Shown here: in pieces, positions 31,442 to 40,771 of the stretch
Numbering within the stretch: position 1 is the stretch's first letter
Layout of the letters: each line of letters starts with the position of its first letter
Assembly (NCBI GenBank): GCA_963575745.1
Contig: CAUYUJ010016059.1
Span: forward strand, 2,228,349-2,292,348
Reading direction: 5' to 3'
Length of the DNA: 64,000 nucleotides
Source of the DNA: Prorocentrum cordatum
Taxonomy: Eukaryota; Sar; Dinophyceae; Prorocentrales; Prorocentraceae
Notes under the pieces: generated by a model
What the model saw: the letters and a program-made list of their open reading frames with translations, nothing else
The model's database searches: none
Told to the model about the DNA's origin: nothing
Translations under genes and position numbers: made by a program

Positions 31442-32109
31442 GTGGTGTAGCAGTTTTCGGCCCGACGCGTTCGCTCCAGACGCGCCGGCACCATCGCTTC
31501 TGGGCGGGGGGGGGGGGCTGACCTGGTCTTGATGCTTCCTGGGGGCAGGGGCCTCCCTTCGATTGGAGCGGCCCTGTGGTTCGAGCAGCCCCGAGCCTCG
31601 GTGCAGGCACGAGAGGTTGGCGGAGCGACCCAACCGAACCGCGAAGCCATCCAGCGGATTCAGGGATAGATGAGCTTCTCGAGCAGCGCAGGGAGCGCCC
31701 CCCTTGGGCGGTTCCCTCCGCGAGGCGGACTGGTAATCCGATCCGTGATGGGGATAAGTTGCAGGTGGCAGCGGTGATTCGGAGGTCGTCCTGCAGAGGC
31801 TTCTCCGTGCTGCCTGCCCCCAGGGATATCTCCGAGCGGGGTGCCAAGAAGCGTCTTGAGCGCCGCCACCCACCCTCTGCTGCAATGTATAGCGCATTCG
31901 AGCAGCTCGAGATAAGTAGAATGGCCGAAGGTGTGCAGCCCAGACTCATGCTCCTGATCAGCGTAGCCGTAGCCATCCGCCACCCCCTCCTCCCTCCCCC
32001 TTCTGCAACCTCCTCGCCCCGTGAGGTGTTTGTTGCTTTTCGTGGGGCAGACACATCTCCGTATCCGCGGTTTTTGCTTATCAGACAAAGCGGTGTTTGT
32101 GTTACACAA
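31442..32109. other. Unassigned region upstream of duplicated segment B
   Basis: Contains open frames on both strands, but none with a recognisable motif. It may contain a 5' exon of the cysteine-rich gene copy B, since a strong acceptor lies downstream at 32400. Confidence 0.3.
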
Positions 32110-32257
32110 AAAATCCATATCCGCGGCCCCGCGGGCAGGCCCTTGGGCCGCGACCCCGCGGATACGGATAGTTTGTTCGCGGATGCCCCACGCGGATTGT
32201 ATCAGGGCGACCGCATAACCGCGGGATCGCGTCCCGGAATCCAGACCGCGAGCGCGT

Positions 32258-32303
<46 letters not shown>

Positions 32304-32401
32304 TACGCTCGCCGTTCGTGAGTTGGTGTCTTTCTCCTCGGACCCTCTCTCTTGACACTCTGCCTCTCTCTCGCACTCTTCCCCGCGCCCCGCTCCCATA
32401 G

Positions 32402-33372
32402 GCGCAGGCGGCGCGGTGCCCCGACTGCGGCGGGGACATGGAGCTCGGAAGAAACATCGATTGGCACAAGCCTGACACCCTTGAGGCAGGAGGCCCTAAG
32501 CAGCTTCACGCATTTCACGATGGGGGGCCACGAAGCAGGGCCAGACCCATACTGTGTCTTGGAGATGTTGTTATCAGTCTTCGTTTTGATTTCGTGTTGT
32601 AGCACAGTCGGAACGTAGACAGAACGAGGGCCAACGAACAGTTTACATAATTGAGACACCTGTTTAGGTCAAGCCCTGCCTCGGAGGAGGGTCCACGATG
32701 GGCCACCGATCTCGTGGGCCCAGGCTCCCTCACTGGGCGTCCCAAACTGTCTCATAGAGCCCTCACAGACAAGCTGTTTGGGGAATGTATTTTCGGAGGT
32801 CCGCGCGGCGGATTTCTTGGATCGGCGCCTGGCCCCCCCCATAGCCACGCCTCTCGCGCCGCCCCTGGCGCGCTCCACGCGCCGGGGGAGGGGCTTCCAG
32901 CGGCGATCCAAGAAGTTCGCGCTGACTTCCGACAGTCCATGCATGGTTGTGCCGGCTTCTCTTCTATGAGGAGTGGAGCGACTTCGGGGGGGGAGACTAC
33001 CAGGATGGCTGGAACTGCAGGAACATGGACAGGTGCGGCTGGAACGAGGAGCGCTCCGCCTGCAGGTGGTTCTGCCGAGCGTGCCCCGAGGACGTCTGTG
33101 AGGTGTGCATGAAGGAGGAGCAAGGGATCGCGAGGCCGCAGCCCGTGGAGGAGGCCGGCGCGGCCGGCATCACAAGAGCGAGGCAGCCAACAGGAGCAGC
33201 GACACTGCGACGAGCGCGTACTGCTTTCTGGGGGGAGAGGTCCAGACCTCCCACACGCTGTGTCTTCTTCACAGCGTGGTCGACCCGGTGTCTAGACCTT
33301 TTTCCCGAGACGGTCATGGGGCCCAGCCAGGGCCTCCAGAGCCCGAAAACCACCAAAAGATTCCCTTCGTAG
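32402..33372 (+). CDS. Cysteine-rich zinc-finger-like protein, copy B (partial, two visible exons)
   Basis: A CT-rich tract ends in CCCATAG at 32401, a good 3' splice site. The exon 32402-32440 reads AQAARCPDCGGDM. A 530-bp intron is inferred at 32441-32970 (starts GAGCTC, ends TATGAG; GA-AG, a class known in dinoflagellates). Exon 32971-33372 reads EWSDFGGGDYQDGWNCRNMD, then RCGWNEERSACRWFCRACPE, then DVCEVCMKEEQ, a basic tail and a stop at 33370. Joining the exons gives CPDCGGDM-EWSDF, matching the contiguous CPDCGREMAWSNF of copy A. The Cys pairs suggest zinc binding; cellular role unknown. An upstream exon is expected from the acceptor but was not identified. Confidence 0.6.
32792..32932. 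repeat. Fold-back element in the copy B intron
   Basis: The left end TCGGAGGTCCGCGCGGCGGA followed by TTTCTTGGATCGGCGC is an imperfect inverted match to the right end AGCGGCGATCCAAGAAGTTC followed by GCGCTGACTTCCGA (about 38 bp arms). It lies 38 bp upstream of the inferred acceptor. Same family as 41160-41301 and 60078-60215; half copy at 36666. Confidence 0.78.
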
Positions 33373-33460
33373 TGTTTTCCGGCGAGCGGGGGTCCGGGTA
33401 GCAGAGACCTATTGGCCGGCGTCAACCAAACATTTCTATACATTACGTGCGCATTGTTCC

Positions 33461-33496
33461 AAGCAGTTTTGGTTCAAGTCATTTTGGCTCAAACAA
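33461..33496 (+). repeat. Two tandem relict spliced leaders at LINE-5 5' end
   Basis: AAGCAGTTTTGGTTCAAG (33461-33478) and CATTTTGGCTCAAACAAG (33479/33480-33496). The second contains an exact CATTTTGGCTCAA. The pair directly follows the point where segment B stops matching segment C. Confidence 0.82.
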
Positions 33497-33587
33497 GTGT
33501 ACACCTTACATTCCCGTACCTGCTTAAATTCCATTCAAGCCCCTTAGCGCGTATCCGCGGCCGCTGCGATGTCCGGAGAGCGCTTCG

Positions 33588-34576
33588 ATGTCCGAGGATG
33601 TGCCGTTCGGCGTGAGTTCGGACGAGGAAATGCAGGAGGGAGATGAAGATGTATTTCGGAATCGGGGGCGAGTTGTGGCATCAGTGGGGACCTCTCGGCC
33701 GGAAACGGCTGTCGAAGACCTCACTCAAAAGCACGGCTTGACGGGTAATTTCGCGAAGATGTGGGCGGCACAGAAGGAAATGACCGACAGCGCACTCAAG
33801 CAGGAGCTAAAGCCAATCAAGCAAGCGATCAACGTCCAGAGCAAGAAGCTGCACCAAGGTCGAACAGGCGCAGCAGGAGCACGGGAAGCAGCTGAAGGAT
33901 TTGATTGATTGGCGAGCGAAGGTGGGAGCGGGGACTTCATCTCCCGCGGCTTCGGCAGCATCGGCATTAACGAGCAGCCTTGAGAGCCATGCACATGTCT
34001 CGATACATAAGCGCAAAGTTTGTGTCAAGTTTGAATGGAACGGGTCGGACCCGATTGTGCAGGACGTCAGGATTCAGCTTGTGGCGAAGAACGTCCCCTT
34101 CGAGAAGGTGGTGGGTTGTGGGGCCTACTGCTCCAGGGCCAAGGTCCACTTCGCGGACAATTCTGCCATGCGGTTTTTCGGGAAGCCTGCAAGTTGACCT
34201 CTACCTTGGCTGATGTGTCTCGGCCAGTCGCTCCAGAAGATACAGCCAAACGTGCCTTTGGCACGGGATCGGCAAATTCGAAGACGAGATCGAGCTGTCC
34301 AAGAAGACTGGACGGGCCCGGGCGAAGATGCAGGAGTTCATCGTGACCCAGGGCAAGACGCCAGACCAGGCCAGGCGCACCGTGGACAGCAACGACTACG
34401 GCGATGTGATCATCAATCTGTCGGAGCTTCGTGAAGGGGCCTTGCCGGTGAAATTTTACGAGGCGGATAAGGCTGCAGGGAAATTCCGGGTGGCGCAGGG
34501 TGCGAGGGAGAAGATGGAAGCCGCCGGCCTGCAGCTCGATCCGAGCAAGGGGTTGGATGACATCAGTGCCCCGTGA
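33588..34576 (+). pseudogene. LINE-5 ORF1 protein
   Basis: ATG 33588 opens MSEDVPFGVSSDEEMQEGDE..., an acidic N-terminus followed by a helical region (KEMTDSALKQELKPIKQAIN). A shift near 33905 leads to frame 1 with KRKVCVKFEWNGSDPIVQDV and RAKVHFADNSAMRFFGK, reminiscent of an RRM-like alpha/beta fold. A second shift near 34197 leads to frame 2 with GRARAKMQEFIVTQGKTPDQ, SELREGALPVKFYEADKAAG and a stop at 34574. LINE ORF1 proteins often contain RRM folds; that assignment here is inference. Confidence 0.55.
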
Positions 34577-34615
34577 ACGGGTCCAGGAGGGGCCCGACGA
34601 CTGCGCAGGGGATGC

Positions 34616-35576
34616 GTGGGACATTGTTTACGTGCGGGATACAATATGGAAGACATCCGGGCGCAGGATTTAGAGTCATGTTTACGGAGTTTCTCTCATG
34701 AGGGCGATTTGCATGTTCTGTTAGGGCAGGAGTTGGCCAAGACATACATTTTTCCTAGCAGTGTTGAGGGCCACATGTTGATCACGGGTGCGACTAGTGG
34801 TTTTGCCAGGATCCCTGGTGTAATCGTGTGTGAGGAGTGGACCAACTACTCCACTGCTGCCAAGCCGATCTTCCAGGGCATGTCCGTGGGACTTCTGCTG
34901 TCACCCCCTCAGCTCGGCCAATTGTTTTTGCTTAGCGCTGAGTGCGACGTCGTATCGTGATGGCTTCCGCGATTGTTCGAATTCCTTGCAATATCTTTCG
35001 AATGAGTGTTCACGTGGAGCTAGTGTCATGCGCAGCGTCGATACCAATACTACCCTGGAAGGCATGAGGTGCAGTCTGGTGGGCCCGTATACTGGGACTA
35101 CTCCAGCAGTCCACCCATGGAAAGCCGCTGTGCTGATGGAGCTGGTGCGCGCCGAAGGTTTACGAGCAGAGAGAACTTCCGGGCAGGGCGACGATGGGAG
35201 CGACACGTTTCTCCACAAGAGCGCACACCGAATGGGGCAGAGCGGTTGCAGTTTGCTTCGGGGCCCAGCCTTCCGGCAAACCACTGCAGTCGTTCACGTG
35301 ACGACGGCGCATGCGTCGGATCATTTTCCCTTGCTCGGTCGTGCCCGTGTGCCGGGAGGGCTCAAAGACGCTTGGGAGGGCGATGGAGACGCAGCTCTGC
35401 CGAAGAAGCCGTTATGTTGGACGCCATCTTCGTCCGTCGATTACAAGGCTGGCATTTTGAATCACTTCTGGACACCTTGTCCGTCGGAGTGCTATTTGTT
35501 CGTCGCGTCACTTTCCTTCCTCGCTCCTCTCCTGCCGCTGCCGCCGCTGCCGCCTTCCACCATCCACCATCGTGAT
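34616..35576 (+). pseudogene. LINE-5 EEP endonuclease
   Basis: Frame 2 (34616-34960) has YNMEDIRAQDLESCLRSFSH and DLHVLLGQEL with the catalytic Glu. Frame 0 (from 34830) has a VDTNTTLEGM box (position of the GDFN/GVDxN motif), WKAAVLMELVRAEGLRAERT, and TTAHASDHFPLLGRARV, where SDH is the terminal catalytic box. One frameshift (about 34950) separates the halves. The remainder of the frame runs to a CTC tract near 35650-35690. Confidence 0.65.
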
Positions 35577-36033
35577 AGTTTTCAAGATTCGCTCTGTCGG
35601 GAGCTGCGCTCGAGGTGGATTTCCGAGTGCAAGGGCTTCATCGCTCTCTCCTTCCTCCTCCTCCTCCTCCTCCTCCTCCTCCTCCTGGGCATCTGAGGGC
35701 GAGGCTCAGAATGCATTGTCATTCGTGGTTTCACTTTGTTGCCCCAACTTTGGGCAAATGGCCGGGCAATGGATGTCGCGAGTAGCTTTTGCTTGTCCCG
35801 GCCGCGTGGCCGATGCATAAATGTGCCCTTTCAGGATGATGCGTTTTGTGGGACATCGTATCTTCAGGCAGGTCTGCCTTTCTCCCCTCTTCCTTTCTCC
35901 CCCCTTTGCCCGAGTCCGGGTCTATTGCAGGTTTTTGCCTTCATCTCTGCCCTGTGGCCGGCTCTCGTCGCGCGTTCATTCCCCTCAGCTTTCCTCCTTC
36001 TCCTCCCACAATAGCGTTTGAGGGCGGAGGAAA
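35577..36033. other. LINE-5 spacer with CTC microsatellite (35648-35692)
   Basis: Frame-degenerate part of LINE-5 between endonuclease and RNase H. A (CTC)n tract codes Leu or Pro/Ser runs. No domain recognised. Confidence 0.45.
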
Positions 36034-36462
36034 ATGTTGACATTTTGCATCGATGCGAACGCCCAGAGAGTGCAGGCCGTTATCTCCAGGAGTGGTCTTC
36101 GACAGGTTTTCGGGCCATTTTCCGACGGTCGCTTCAGATATGCTGGCAGGGCGGAAGCGGGCTTTGGACCAGCAGTGCGGATGAGGATTTACGTTGCTTC
36201 TCAGTGGCCATCCGGAGATCTGGGAGACACCTCGGGTGGAGATGCGTGGTCCGACGACTACTTGTTGGATGGATCCTTTCTACGTAGGTCCACCAAGGCT
36301 GAGCAACAATACGGGCGAGTTGCAAGCCGCGCTGAAAGCCTTACTCTGGCCAATGCATCAATGCGGCACGGATGGGGCAGTAACACCCTTGAACTCCAAG
36401 GTGCATCTGTTGTTGGGCGAGTTACGCCCTGTACGGAACCTGGTGTTTATCGCAGCTCTGCA

Positions 36463-36492
36463 GTCGGCATGGTCCCAGTGTTGTACCTTATT
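36463..36492. repeat. 30-bp direct repeat, left (target duplication of the 1.29-kb insertion)
   Basis: GTCGGCATGGTCCCAGTGTT followed by GTACCTTATT; identical to 37778-37807. The bases beyond it differ on each outer side. Confidence 0.9.
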
Positions 36493-36665
36493 TAATCGCT
36501 TCGCTCATTCCGCCGGCCCGTATTGCGCGGCCCACGGCAGGCCGAGAGCGGCGGAGGACCGAGAGAACGGCGAAGATCGATGGAGAACTCGTCGTCGTCG
36601 TCTTCTGGCCAGCGCTCCTGTCCAGAGGCCGTTCTTCGAGGAAGAAAAAACGCTATAAGCTTAAA

Positions 36666-36762
36666 CTTTCGGGGGTCCGCGCGGATTTCTTGGATCGGCG
36701 CTGGGCCCTTCCGGCGGCGCCTCCGGCGCCGCTCTTGGCGCGCTCTGCGCGCCAGTGTACGT
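36666..36762. repeat. Half fold-back element
   Basis: TCGGGGGTCCGCGCGGATTT followed by CTTGGATCGGCGC matches the left arm of the elements at 32792, 41160 and 60078. The right arm is missing, and the GC palindrome (GGCGGCGCCTCCGGCGCCGC) is retained. Confidence 0.7.
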
Positions 36763-37224
36763 ATAAGGTTTTTTTTCCTGAATCTAGTTTCTCTTCAGAC
36801 TCTGGCAAGTTTATTTGCACGGAGGGGGTCGGGCAAGGCCCCGAAGGAGATCTGGAATCGCTCAGGCCGAAACCCACTTGCACGCTGTACCGGCCTTGCA
36901 CTGCCTCGTGAGGCGGCGGAGCCAAAATCCCATGCAAGCGAACCTGCCTGAATCCAGTGACGCGCTCTCCCGAACATCGGCTCAGAATCGAGCCCCGGGC
37001 TTCCAACGTGGTCCGTCCGGCTCGGCTCTTTCGCCCCGGATCGATGTCTGAGGGCCCCAGGGCCCGACATTCGGGTGAACGTAAAGGGGGGTGGCCCAGA
37101 CGGGGGGTGAACTCGGACGGCCTCGGAGGCGGCGCAGAGGAGGTCTGAAATGAAATGTGATTCAATCGTTTCGCTCACTCCGCTTGTCCATATTGCATGA
37201 TCGCGCCGTGGTGGGCTAGCCGAG

Positions 37225-37777
37225 TTTTGGGGCCTGTTGAGGGCCGTTTTGGGGCCTCTTGGGGCCTCTTTTGGGCCTCTTGGGCGCCTCTTGGGGCGTC
37301 TTGGGGGCCTCTTGGGGGTCTCTTGGGGCCTCTTTGGGACCTCCTGGGCGGCTTCTGGGGCGGAGGGCTCGATTTTTCAGTTCTCTGTATCCCTCTTGAG
37401 CCCCTCTTGGGCCCGTCTTGGGGCCTCTTGGTCCGTCTTGGGCGGCACTTGGGCCGTCTTGGGGGCCCTCTTGGGCCGTTTCGGGGCCGTCTTGGGAGCT
37501 TCGTGGGCCGTCTTGGAGCGATCTTGGGCGCCTCTTGGGTCGTCTTGGAGCGTCCGGAAGCCGAAAAAGCCAGAACGCAAAAAACATCGGAAAAAACCAA
37601 TGAAAATCAACGATTTTGGCTTCTTGGGGCCCTCTTCGGAGGCCTCTTGGAAGGCTCTTGGGGCGTCTTGAAGGCCTCTTCGGCTGTCTTGGGGGTCTCT
37701 TGGGCCGTCTTGGGGTCATCTTCGGCGCCTTGGAGCGCTCTTTGAACGTCTCGGGGGCCTCTTGAGCAATCTTGGGG
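37225..37777. repeat. G-rich dispersed family copy within the insertion
   Basis: CTTGGGGCCTCTTGG repeats with core 1 GGGCTCGATTTTTCAGTTCT (about 37366) and core 2 GCGTCCGGAAGCCGAAAAAG (about 37549, then AAAATCAACGATTTTGGCTT). Confidence 0.75.
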
Positions 37778-37807
37778 GTCGGCATGGTCCCAGTGTTGTA
37801 CCTTATT
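37778..37807. repeat. 30-bp direct repeat, right
   Basis: Identical to 36463-36492; the RNase H coding sequence resumes immediately after it. Confidence 0.9.
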
Positions 37808-37905
37808 CGCGATGGGACGGCCGCAGTGGCGTACATCGCACCGTGGAGGTGTCGGTAACGAGTACGCTGACAAGTTGGCAGAAACAGCTTACCGAGTCAC
37901 TTGTC

Positions 37906-38400
37906 GCCCTTCTACTCTTTGGAAAAATTTGACGAGGACTAATTCCATCACCGTCTCGCGGTCTCGCGGGCCTCGAGCTACCGGTGATGTTGGAGCGACG
38001 CCCGTTTGGGCCGCAGCTGGACCCAGAGCGCCCGCGTGGCATACGTCCAGAGAGCGGGGTGGCGATCCCGTCCGATGAGCAAGACCCCGCGCGCCTTCCA
38101 GCTCCCTCCCGAGCTGGCGAGGACTTGTATGCGGGGCCGTCCATGCGGGAGCTTCTCAATATGTTCGGAGATGCAAGCAAAAAGGGGGGGCCGCCGAGAA
38201 GGCGCCCCGCCCCTCGGCTACCGCGCGCGCGTCACCTCATCAAGGATCTGACTATCGTGATGAACTTACGTTTTTCTTCTCCTTTACTCGTTTGGCTTGC
38301 GTGCGCGGCGCGGCCGCGTTCGACCTCAACCAGCAGATTCCGAAGCATAATTATGGTTTGCGGAGCGAGGGCGCGATGAACCAGGGTCGTTCTACGACCC
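37906..38400 (+). pseudogene. LINE-5 linker between RNase H and RT
   Basis: Frame-shifted pieces such as EDLYAGPSMRELLNMFGDAS and Pro/Arg-rich stretches. No domain recognised. It leads into an RT-proximal frame starting near 38340. Confidence 0.4.
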
Positions 38401-39410
38401 TTGGCCGGCGCAGCCGCGCGCGGGCGCGAGAATTATCGGACGAACAGGGGCAACGTATTACATCAGCTACAGCATTACAGCACGCGGCCACGCAATATTA
38501 TGCTTCTCTTTACAATAGCTTGGGTTCTAGAGTACCACCGACTTGGATACATCGGAGATGGGTTTCTTCGGAGTGTGAACCCTGGCAAAACCGCCTCACG
38601 CCTTAGCGCCTCCGAAAAATGACGATCATGTTCAAAGTTGGGAAAGCGTGTGGCAGAGACGATATGGTGACAGCTGATATGCCACTGGCATTGCCGGAGG
38701 ACAGGTTCGACGACATTTGCAAACTCCTCAAACTCCGCATGCGGAACGCCGTGGACGACGACACCTTCGCGTCTAACGAGATCACGTTGGTCGGGACAGT
38801 TACGAACCCTAAGAGGATGAAAGAGTGGCGGCCACATGCGTTCTTGTCTGCGATGGCGGAATTGCACAGCATGGCCCTGGGTGATACTGGAGGTCTGACA
38901 GAGCAACCTCTTTTCGAACATCAATTTGCTTTCAGGGGTAGTCACCAGGCTGCGGAGGTCCAGTTTGTGCTCCGGCAGGTGATCGAGAAGGCGATCGAGT
39001 TTGACAGGGACGTGTTCTTTCTGGATGGCGACGCGTTCAAAGCTCACGGTTGTGTAGACCACGCAGCGCGGGCGAGATCGTCCGACAACCGTGGAGTGCC
39101 ACACATCGTCACGGCAGCTAATATCCAGGAGGTTCGACGAAGCGCAGCGGCGGCGAAGTTGCCTGGATCACCGCCAGTGGAGGCTATTCGTGGAACGAGG
39201 CCCACGTTCCCCCGGGCAACTCACAACTTCAATTTGATGCTAGACACGGAGGTCATATCGTCGTTCGCTCGGCAGGCTGAAGCACAGGGTTGGGGCGTAT
39301 AGCTCTTTCCTGAGGATCTCACAGCTTTGGAGGCGAGCGTGGCCCAGCGCCCTGTCAAGAAGGCAAACACCGAACTTAACGCGCACCATCGGTAGTTTTC
39401 GCGGACAACT
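38401..39410 (+). pseudogene. LINE-5 reverse transcriptase
   Basis: An upstream frame has ELSDEQGQRITSATALQHAA and YYASLYNSLGSRVPPTWIHR. From 38619, frame 0 has FKVGKACGRDDMVTADMPLA, EWRPHAFLSAMAELHSM, HQFAFRGSHQAAEVQFVLRQ, and palm A FFLDGDAFKAHGCVDHA with its Asp, running to a stop at 39302. In frame 2, VVFADNFWQL (39395-39424) is motif C with FADN in place of FADD, i.e. the second catalytic Asp is Asn. Inactive on that ground as well as by frameshift. Confidence 0.74.
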
Positions 39411-40303
39411 TCTGGCAATTAGCAGAGTCGCGCATGCAGATGCAGGCGACGTTCTCGAAATTGTGCGCGCTATTGGACCAGGCCAGTCTGAGCACTGACG
39501 TTGCGGCGTGCTCGTGGTCATCCACAGTCGTATTCCCCCAGGGACAGGCATTGTTGTCCCGAACATTTGACCCGGCATATTTTCGACTCCGACGACGTCG
39601 CTGACAGTGTGCCGTTCAAGGCACGGGATACAGCGATGAACATACAGCGATCAAGATAGCTTTTTCCGGCGGCTGCGCGGCGGAGATCAAGTGCCGCATC
39701 GCTTGGGCATGGGCCGCATTTCACAGCCGTGCCAAATTGCTCCTGTGCATGCCCGCTCCGATCATGAAGCGCCTCGACAAGTTGCGCGCCCAAGTACTGT
39801 CAGCGCTGGAATACCATATCGGTACTTGCCATGTGTCGAAGAGTCATTTGTTACATCTACGTGGAGTGGAGCAGGTGACGATGCGTCGAGTGTTCGGGCA
39901 CCGTCTGTCATATTTCATTGGCCCGCAGGCGGACGTCCAGGATTACATAGCCATTTCAGCTCAGAAGCTCAAGAGGTACCGACAGAGGGGCTCCTCGCAC
40001 AGATGGGAAGAGGAAACCTTTTTGCGAACATGCAGTTGGGCCGGTCATGTTGCGCGGATTGCAGCACGAGCCCCAGCGCGGCTGGCGGGAAAAGTGTTGC
40101 ACTTCCGAGGAGCAGCTTATCTCCACCGCGTGACGCAACTGTATGGGCACCAGTGTCGTTATCGTCGGTTCCACGTGCGAAGATGGGAGCAGTTCTTCTC
40201 GCGACGTTGGGGCTCGACTGGCAATAGTATGGAAGGCGGAGGGAACTATGGGAATCTATGGCAGCACAACGGCTACTATCCACGTCAAATGCAAATATAC
40301 TGA
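39411..40303 (+). pseudogene. LINE-5 C-terminal domain
   Basis: Frame 2 continues after motif C, through a break near 39600, to EIKCRIAWAWAAFHSRAKLL, LDKLRAQVLSALEYHIGTCH and VEQVTMRRVFGHRLSYFIG. It then reads FLRTCSWAGHVARIAARAPA (the WAGHxAR motif) and WEQFFSRRWG before the stop at 40301. The WAGH block after the thumb is common in LINEs of several eukaryotes. Confidence 0.68.
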
Positions 40304-40473
40304 CAGAGGCCGCTTGAACATTCAGTGGTTTCTAGCACACTTGAGTTCTTCTGCCCAGCTAATGCGTTGACGCCTGCTCAAGCTTAGCTATTATTATCAT
40401 CATCATCGTCCTCATCCCCCTTATCATCACCATCCTCTGCCAAAAGCAGATTCCCTTTGAAGACTTGCCCCCA
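40304..40473. other. LINE-5 3' region and junction, ATC microsatellite at 40390-40425
   Basis: Short AT-richer 3' region, (ATT)n/(ATC)n tract, then unique sequence to the start of segment C. No A-tail or match to the GCATTGTTCC left flank of LINE-5 was found. Confidence 0.45.
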
Positions 40474-40771
40474 TCCGTATCCGCGGCCCCGCGGGCCAGG
40501 CCGTTGGGCCGCAACCCCGCGGATCAGGGCTTCTTTTTCGCGGATGCCCCACGCGGAATGTATCCGTGCGACCGCGTATCCGCGGGATCGCGCCCCGGAA
40601 TCGAGGCTGCGACGGCGTGGATGTGTGTGTGTACATTTATGTGTATATATATATACGCACACATATATGACGGTACACTCGCCGTACGTGAGTTGGTGTC
40701 CTTCTGCTCGGACCATCCCTCTTGACGCTCTGCCTCTCTCTCGCACTCTTCCCCGCGCCCCGCTCCCATAG

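Larger units (their letters stand above)
32110..33458. repeat. Duplicated 1.35-kb segment, copy B
   Basis: Near-identical to 40474-41826, offset about 8.365 kb. It includes a CCGCGG-rich hairpin zone (32117-32250), a (TA)n tract (32260-32300; differs in copy C), the cysteine-rich gene exons and the fold-back intron. Identity stops exactly at GCGCATTGTTCC (33458), where LINE-5 begins with its SL relics. Confidence 0.88.
36493..37777. mobile_element. 1.29-kb composite insertion inside LINE-5 RNase H
   Basis: Bounded by the 30-bp repeats. Contents: an AATCGCTTCGCTCATTCCGC motif at 36494 that recurs as AATCGTTTCGCTCACTCCGC at 37164; a half fold-back element at 36666; an acceptor-like TTTCTCTTCAG at 36796 followed by an exon-like DSGKFICTEGVGQGPEGDL segment also found at 50.74 kb; and a G-rich family copy at 37225-37777. 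No transposase seen. A 30-bp target duplication is long for a cut-and-paste element and suggests retroposition or strand-break repair. Confidence 0.7.
36034..37905 (+). pseudogene. LINE-5 RNase H, interrupted by a 1.29-kb insertion
   Basis: N-terminal half: YAGRAEAGFGPAVRMRIYVA in one frame, and RLSNNTGELQAALKALLW in another (about 36295-36350), the Glu-bearing strand-helix of RNase H (SNNT-x-EL-x-A). The middle runs to LQSAWSQCCTLF at about 36492. After the insertion, QWRTSHRGGVGNEYADKLAE (37821-37880) gives the H and GNExAD boxes. Fusing across the two 30-bp repeats gives a continuous domain. It lies upstream of RT, unlike LINE-1 and LINE-2. Confidence 0.62.
33461..40383 (+). mobile_element. 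LINE-5: non-LTR element with SL relics and domain order EEP-RNase H-RT
   Basis: About 6.9 kb including a 1.29-kb secondary insertion: relict SLs, ORF1 (33588-34576), EEP (34616-35576), RNase H (36034-37905, split by the insertion), RT (38401-39410) and a C-terminal WAGH-type domain (to 40303). The 3' end is put near the ATC microsatellite at 40390; no A-tail or target-site duplication was identified. In LINE-1 and LINE-2 the RNase H lies after RT, so this is a different lineage. All frames are decayed. Confidence 0.72.
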
